Shown here: positions 14,662-18,564 of the stretch, one piece after another
How positions within the stretch are numbered: position 1 is the stretch's first letter
Layout: each line of letters starts with the position of its first letter
Assembly: GCA_019416775.1 (NCBI GenBank)
Contig: DXWR01000315.1
Location: forward strand, 1-18,564
Origin: Oscillospiraceae bacterium
GTDB taxonomy: Bacteria; Bacillota; Clostridia; Oscillospirales; Ruminococcaceae
Direction: 5' to 3'
Length of the DNA stretch: 18,564 nucleotides
The notes under the pieces: model-generated
What the model was told of the DNA's origin: nothing
The model's database searches: none
What the model saw: the letters and a program-made list of their open reading frames with translations, nothing else
Program-made: the position numbers and the translations under genes

Positions 14662-15846
14662 TTGAACAGACAACTCTTTACTTCAGAAAGCGTAACCGAA
14701 GGACATCCCGATAAAATCTGCGACCAGATTTCCGATGCGGTGTTGGACGCTCTGCTGGAACAGGATCCGCAAGCCCGAGTGGCTTGTGAGACCTGCTGCA
14801 CCACCGGTTTGGTGCTGGTGATGGGAGAAATCACCACCAGCGCTTATGTGGACATTCAAAAGATCGTCCGCAACACCGTGGTAGAGATCGGCTACGATCG
14901 GGCCAAATACGGCTTTGATGGCCATACCTGCGGGGTGATCACCGCCATCAATGAGCAGTCTCCCGACATCGCCATGGGCGTGGACAAAGCGTTGGAAATG
15001 AAGCAGGGCGCCACTGCGGAAGATCTCACCAACGGCGCCGGAGACCAGGGCATGATGTTCGGTTATGCCTGCGATGAAACCCCCGAGCTGATGCCTCTTC
15101 CCATCTCTTTGGCTCATAAACTGGCGAAGCGTCTGGCTCAGGTGCGGAAAGAAGGGATCTTGGATTACCTTCGTCCCGACGGGAAAACTCAGGTTACCGT
15201 GGAATACGAAGATGACAAACCGGTTCGAATCGATACCATCGTCATCTCCACCCAGCACGCCGACACCGTCACCTTGGAACAGATCCGCCGGGATATGAAA
15301 AAGCAGGTCATTGCTCCGGTTGTGGAGCCTTCTTTGCTGGACGAAAAAACCAAGTACTTTATCAATCCCACCGGACGATTTGTCATCGGTGGCCCCCAGG
15401 GGGATTCCGGCCTTACCGGGCGGAAGCTGATTGTGGATACCTACGGTGGCTATGCCCGGCACGGCGGCGGCGCTTTTTCCGGCAAAGACCCCACCAAAGT
15501 GGACCGCAGCGCTGCCTATGCGGCTCGTTGGGTTGCAAAGAATATTGTGGCTGCCGGTTTGGCCCGGCGGTGTGAGGTACAGCTGGCCTACGCCATTGGT
15601 GTGGCCAACCCGGTTTCCATTCGGGTGGACAGCTTCGGCACCGGTAAGTATAGCGACGATCAGTTGGCCAAAGCGGTGGAAACGGTTTTTGATCTTCGCC
15701 CCACTGCCATTATCAAACAGCTGAATCTCCGGAAACCTATTTACCGTCAGCTGGCCAGCTACGGTCACATGGGCCGGGAAGAGCTGGGGGTGGCCTGGGA
15801 AAAGACCGACCGCACCCAAGAGTTGCTAGACTATTTCCAGAAATAA
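14662..15846 (+). CDS. metK: S-adenosylmethionine synthetase
   Basis: Makes S-adenosylmethionine from ATP and methionine in the cytosol. The 394-residue product has the three-domain MAT layout with TSESVTEGHPDKICDQISDA (7–26), GAGDQGMMFGYA (125–136), GPQGDSGLTGRKLIVDTYGG near residues 242–261 and the Gly-rich GGGAFSGKDPTKVDRSAAY (268–286). The length is normal. The start is TTG, chosen because AAAGGAG lies 8 bases upstream and the product then begins like the family (NRQLFTSESV). Only 35 bases separate it from the small lipoprotein gene, so no S-box or other SAM riboswitch leader fits directly in front. A hairpin terminator follows the stop. Confidence 0.97.
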   Translation: MNRQLFTSESVTEGHPDKICDQISDAVLDALLEQDPQARVACETCCTTGLVLVMGEITTSAYVDIQKIVRNTVVEIGYDRAKYGFDGHTCGVITAINEQSPDIAMGVDKALEMKQGATAEDLTNGAGDQGMMFGYACDETPELMPLPISLAHKLAKRLAQVRKEGILDYLRPDGKTQVTVEYEDDKPVRIDTIVISTQHADTVTLEQIRRDMKKQVIAPVVEPSLLDEKTKYFINPTGRFVIGGPQGDSGLTGRKLIVDTYGGYARHGGGAFSGKDPTKVDRSAAYAARWVAKNIVAAGLARRCEVQLAYAIGVANPVSIRVDSFGTGKYSDDQLAKAVETVFDLRPTAIIKQLNLRKPIYRQLASYGHMGREELGVAWEKTDRTQELLDYFQK

Positions 15847-15856
15847 GAAAACGAAG

Positions 15857-15889
15857 GAGCGGCAGGGATGATTCCTACCGCTCTTTTCT
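15857..15889 (+). terminator. Rho-independent terminator after metK, possibly bidirectional
   Basis: GAGCGG (15857–15862) pairs with CCGCTC (15878–15883), then one C/A mismatch and AGG with CCT, around a GATGATT loop; TTTTCT follows. It begins 10 bases after the metK stop. On the minus strand the same hairpin follows the 60-aa gene (stop at 15893) and is trailed by a T-rich CTTCGTTTTC, so it can serve both convergent genes. Confidence 0.8.
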
Positions 15890-15892
15890 GGA

Positions 15893-16075
15893 TTATTTCA
15901 TGGCATAAGCCATGCTCTGCATTACGGCACCTGCGGTTTTCAACGCCTTACCGGCGGTGTGCTTTACCTTGTTCATGGTGCTTTTCTGCTTCGCGTGGTG
16001 GCTGCTCACCATGGATACGGCAGTACCGGCAACGGCGCCTAATGCAATCCCGGTGAGGATGGGTGCGGTTTTCAT
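15893..16075 (-). CDS. Small glycine-rich membrane-anchored basic protein, 60 aa
   Basis: A 60-residue product with one N-terminal membrane helix (about residues 4–23, ILTGIALGAVAGTAVSMV) of Gly/Ala spacing that favours helix packing, then a basic, probably amphipathic tail (HHAKQKSTMNKVKHTAGKA…) ending in MAYAMK. The frame is open further upstream, but ATG at 16075 is chosen because a perfect AAGGAGGG lies 7 bases before it; the upstream extension looks non-coding. It resembles the small YtxH-like or spore-associated membrane proteins common in Clostridia, but I cannot assign a family. It is divergent from pdxK and convergent with metK. A possible forespore-type promoter lies about 48–76 bases upstream of the start. 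Confidence 0.72.
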   Translation of the reverse strand: MKTAPILTGIALGAVAGTAVSMVSSHHAKQKSTMNKVKHTAGKALKTAGAVMQSMAYAMK

Positions 16076-16122
16076 GCCAAATCCCTCCTTATGAAAGCGG
16101 TGTGGAAATTTCTTTCCCGGTT

Positions 16123-16151
16123 TAGTATCTGTCAAGAATGGCAGTCCATGC
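16123..16151 (-). promoter_or_regulatory. Possible sigma-G/sigma-F-type promoter for the 60-aa gene
   Basis: On the minus strand GCATG (−35, fits GHATR) is followed by 17 bases and GATACTA (−10, one change from CATNNTA). Transcription would begin near 16116, about 40 bases before the start codon and just ahead of the strong AAGGAGGG. A TTGACA lies within the spacer (16135–16130), but the sequence 17 bases after it (GAAATT) is a poor sigma-A −10. Both readings are by eye. Confidence 0.35.
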
Positions 16152-16242
16152 CGGAGTTGGGATTGGAAGATTCCCGCAGGCAATTATTTGGCATTTTTAT
16201 CTGTTTTGAACTAAATTTGTTTCAGTGGGAGGAGGAACCCTT

Positions 16243-17106
16243 ATGCTGATGCGCCCCCCTCGCGTGGCGGCGATTCATGATCTCTCCGGCTTTGGACGGT
16301 GTTCTTTGACTGTGATCCTGCCGGTGCTTTCGGTGATGGGAATCCAGGCAGTGCCCTTAACCACAGCCCTGCTTTCCACCCACACCGGCGGTTTTTCCAA
16401 TGTGGTGATGCAGGATCTCACCGGCTATATCCCCAAGGCAGTGGGGCAGTACCGCAAAGAAGGCATTGAATTCGAGTGTATTTACACCGGCTTTCTTTCC
16501 AGCGAACAGCAGTTTGACGACTGCCTGGAAGTCTTAGATGCCTACCCTGATGCCATGGCAGTGGTGGATCCGGTGATGGGGGACCACGGCCGGATCTATA
16601 AGACTTATACCCGGAAGATGTGCAAACGGGTGGGGGAGCTGGTTCACCGCGCCGATCTGATTACCCCAAATCCCACGGAGGTAGCGCTGCTTTTAGGGGA
16701 AGATCCGGTGATGCTGCCGCTGACTGCCCAACAATATAAAACCAAACTGTTGCGGCTGTCGGAATTGGGCCCGAAACAAGTGATCATCACCAGTGCTCAG
16801 CTGGCAGATCACACCATGAACAACATTGGTTACGATCGGGATACCGGCAGCTTTTGGCGGGTGCGGTATGAAAATGTCCCGGTAGGTTATCCCGGCACCG
16901 GTGATTTATTTGCTTCGGTAATTGTGGGGAGCTTATTAATAGGAGACAGCCTTCCCATTGCTATGGAACGAGCCACCCGCTTTTTGGAACTGACCATTAA
17001 GACCACCTTCAGCTATTCCAGTGATCCCCGGTTTGGAGTAATGTTGGAAAACACGCTCCCCTGGCTGTCCGAAAAGCAGATTCTGGATGGCTATGAAATC
17101 CTGTAA
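16243..17106 (+). CDS. pdxK: Pyridoxal/pyridoxamine kinase family protein
   Basis: Ribokinase-fold enzyme that phosphorylates pyridoxal, pyridoxine or pyridoxamine in B6 salvage. The 287-residue product begins AAIHDLSGFGRCSLTVILPV (9–28), has LSTHTGG (44–50), the mid-domain VVDPVMGDHGRIY, ITPNPTEVALLLG and the anion-hole/catalytic motif GTGDLFAS (218–225) with Asp221 as likely base. These are the PdxK/PdxY arrangement; ThiD-like hydroxymethylpyrimidine kinases are the main alternative but usually have GTGC(T/S). The frame reaches back to a GTG at 16225, but that codon lies in the ribosome site; ATG 16243 has GGAGGAGG 7 bases upstream. It stands alone between a divergent gene and a convergent gene. 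I see no clear promoter in the 167-base gap to the divergent gene. Confidence 0.88.
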   Translation: MLMRPPRVAAIHDLSGFGRCSLTVILPVLSVMGIQAVPLTTALLSTHTGGFSNVVMQDLTGYIPKAVGQYRKEGIEFECIYTGFLSSEQQFDDCLEVLDAYPDAMAVVDPVMGDHGRIYKTYTRKMCKRVGELVHRADLITPNPTEVALLLGEDPVMLPLTAQQYKTKLLRLSELGPKQVIITSAQLADHTMNNIGYDRDTGSFWRVRYENVPVGYPGTGDLFASVIVGSLLIGDSLPIAMERATRFLELTIKTTFSYSSDPRFGVMLENTLPWLSEKQILDGYEIL

Positions 17107-17114
17107 AACAAAAG

Positions 17115-17163
17115 AATCCTGCCGGTGTGGAAGCAGTTTCCGCCGGCAGGATTTTTTATTTTT
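17115..17163. terminator. Strong bidirectional terminator between pdxK and the glycosyltransferase
   Basis: AATCCTGCCGG (17115–17125) pairs perfectly with CCGGCAGGATT (17143–17153), and the inner sequence can extend the stem. A TTTTTATTTTTTG tract follows on the plus strand. On the minus strand the stem is followed by CTTTTGTTTTAC, and the glycosyltransferase stop codon lies inside the T-tract. It therefore serves both convergent genes. Confidence 0.92.
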
Positions 17164-18564
17164 TGATAAGGTGCTTTACTTTAGCATACGCGCGGTAAGC
17201 AGAAGTCTGATAGATCCGGTCCAGCTGGGCGCGCAGGGCATCTCGGTCTGCGGTACATAAATCAAGAGTTTCTTGTAGATGTTTGTTTTGTTCCACAAGA
17301 GTTTGATTTTGCTGTTCTAAATGCTGATAGCGTTGTTTGCTGATGGATACTGAGGAATCCATGTCAGTGATGTCTTGAAACACAATGTCCATTAAAGGCG
17401 TGACGCCAAATATAATTTCCAAACTGCCGTTTGCAGCTCCTTCTAAATGGAGGATAATTTGCGGGTCCCGATCAGTAAAACACCAAACGCCAGTTTGCTG
17501 AGCGTTTGCCGGGGCAGCTGTCAACGGCTTCCCATTGAGTTTTGCTTGAAAGTACCATACAACACAGCCATATCCTTCTAAGGGATCGAAACGCAGAGTT
17601 TTAATCTCTGCTTCTGGCAACTCAAATTGAAAGCGTTGGATTCCGTAATCTGCTCGATATACGGCCTGAATGCAATGATCCGCATCCAAATTTTCATTTT
17701 GACTATAGAATAGGGAGGCCGTGGAAGTTTGAATGTTTTTAATGAGTTGCTTGGTTGGATATAGCAGTGGTGTTGTAAAGAATAAAGGTTCACTTTCCAA
17801 TGTAATATAGTCAAATGTATTGAAATGGTATTTTTTATCCAATAATTTTCTTGTTTTTTCTTCATTCAACAGTCGAGTAAATAGAGTCAAAGCAGCCAAT
17901 CGGCCAACCTCTGGCAACATTCCTGCACTATGATCTAAAAGCAAAAAAGCTTTTTCACAATCTAATTCCTCTTGACATGTTGGTATTGAGATGCGTAGAT
18001 ATTCGGCGAAGGAATCACAGAATAATTTTAAGGGAGTTTTATCGAAAATGTGAAGGTAAATTTGAAAATACTCTTGGTGAGTACGACAGGAACCCACCGA
18101 ATCAGGGATGCTTGTATTGCCGGCATACCAGCGGTATTGCATTAGTTTTTCCGGAATCAGAAAGAATTCTGTGATTTGAATTAGTTGAAGCCACAAATCA
18201 TAATCAGGAAGTTGACGAAGGGCATTTCGATATCCGTCGATTGCATTAAAACAAGTTCTTCGAATGACAGAGGATGAATGAATAAAGCAGTTTCCATCGA
18301 TAAATAATTTACGCAGCCATTGACTTTGACTTCGATTCGGTTGAGCAAATAGTTCGTCCATAAAATCGCACTCTGCGCCATGGACGAGGTTTCCCTGACC
18401 ATCTATAATCTCCGCCTGCGTAAAGCAAACACCGCATTCCGGATGCTGATCCAAATACGCTACCTGCTTTTCCAGTTTTTCCGGCTTCCAGATATCGTCG
18501 CCGTCGATTCGCGCCAGGTATTCTCCTTTGGCTTGGCTGACGGTGAAGTTGCAGCCTACAGCGA
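17156..18564 (-). CDS. Family 2 glycosyltransferase, partial (5' end outside window)
   Basis: GT-A fold glycosyltransferase, probably for a cell-wall or capsular polysaccharide. The frame is open to the window edge, so at least 468 codons are visible and the first strands of the domain are missing. The visible start has CNFTVSQAKGEYLARIDGDD (4–23) with the DxD-type metal motif DGDD, then WKPEKLEKQVAYLDQHPECG, a classic GT2 stretch. The GT domain runs to about 200; a helical part follows, then a strand-rich module (about 290–400, with IKTLRFDPLEGYGCVVWYF), then a coiled coil (LEQQNQTLVEQNKHLQETL) and a basic tail ending HLIKK. This tail layout is typical of rhamnan/galactan-type polymer transferases. 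The middle of the gene is much more AT-rich than the rest of the window. The TTG at 18454 is not the start. The stop lies in the shared terminator. Confidence 0.9.
   Translation of the reverse strand, partial: AVGCNFTVSQAKGEYLARIDGDDIWKPEKLEKQVAYLDQHPECGVCFTQAEIIDGQGNLVHGAECDFMDELFAQPNRSQSQWLRKLFIDGNCFIHSSSVIRRTCFNAIDGYRNALRQLPDYDLWLQLIQITEFFLIPEKLMQYRWYAGNTSIPDSVGSCRTHQEYFQIYLHIFDKTPLKLFCDSFAEYLRISIPTCQEELDCEKAFLLLDHSAGMLPEVGRLAALTLFTRLLNEEKTRKLLDKKYHFNTFDYITLESEPLFFTTPLLYPTKQLIKNIQTSTASLFYSQNENLDADHCIQAVYRADYGIQRFQFELPEAEIKTLRFDPLEGYGCVVWYFQAKLNGKPLTAAPANAQQTGVWCFTDRDPQIILHLEGAANGSLEIIFGVTPLMDIVFQDITDMDSSVSISKQRYQHLEQQNQTLVEQNKHLQETLDLCTADRDALRAQLDRIYQTSAYRAYAKVKHLIKK

Noticed and set aside
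14683..15819. Long open frame of 378 codons on the minus strand opposite metK
   Set aside because: It lies wholly antisense to a fully recognisable metK, has no family motifs, and is explained by codon bias in a GC-rich gene.
16091..16249. Plus-strand frame of about 52 codons ending at the pdxK start
   Set aside because: There is no ribosome binding site before its ATG, no family resemblance, and it covers the likely promoter of the divergent 60-aa gene.

Overview
The window is about 18.5 kb of chromosomal housekeeping and sporulation DNA from an endospore-forming, low-to-mid GC Firmicute. Three adjacent late spoIIIA genes, the asp23–nusB…xseA–xseB–ispA–dxs–tlyA–argR–recN order, strong AGGAGG-type ribosome binding sites and frequent TTG/GTG starts all point to class Clostridia. 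An Oscillospirales (Ruminococcaceae-like) genome is my best guess, because of the TsaD-like gene between nusB and xseA and the GC-rich codon use; that is inference, not something the sequence proves.

Layout. (1) 1–1683: spoIIIAF, spoIIIAG and spoIIIAH, the 3' end of the spoIIIA operon, which builds the mother-cell side of the forespore feeding channel. A hairpin follows. (2) 1760–12234: a good sigma-A-type promoter and a structured leader, then a long, tightly packed same-strand run: asp23-family gene, nusB, a TsaD-like paralogue, xseA, xseB, ispA, a DUF212/DivPAP2 membrane protein, dxs, tlyA, nadK, argR and recN. Several junctions are 4-nt ATGA/GTGA overlaps, so translation is probably coupled. 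Its themes are rRNA transcription and modification (nusB, tlyA), DNA repair (xseAB, recN), isoprenoid supply (dxs, ispA, perhaps DUF212), cofactor supply (nadK) and arginine control (argR). (3) 12231–15846: pepV-type dipeptidase, a Cof-type HAD phosphatase, a 56-aa lipoprotein and metK, closed by a hairpin terminator. In Bacillus and many Clostridia recN is followed by spoIVB–spo0A; here it is not. (4) 15893–16242: a 60-aa membrane-anchored basic protein on the minus strand with a possible forespore-type promoter, divergent from pdxK. (5) 16243–17106: a pyridoxal kinase gene. (6) 17156–18564: the 3' part of a family 2 glycosyltransferase gene on the minus strand, convergent with pdxK and sharing a bidirectional terminator with it. 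Its middle is strikingly AT-rich compared with the rest of the window.

I see no CRISPR array, transposase, phage gene, tRNA, rRNA, toxin–antitoxin pair or obvious defence system. No intergenic gap exceeds 300 bases. I did not find a convincing new multi-gene system. The best leads are the TsaD-like paralogue with altered active-site motifs, the DUF212 protein inside the isoprenoid run, the unannotated 56-aa lipoprotein and 60-aa basic membrane protein, the 92-nt xseA/xseB overlap with a perfect inverted repeat next to it, and the mosaic composition of the glycosyltransferase gene.
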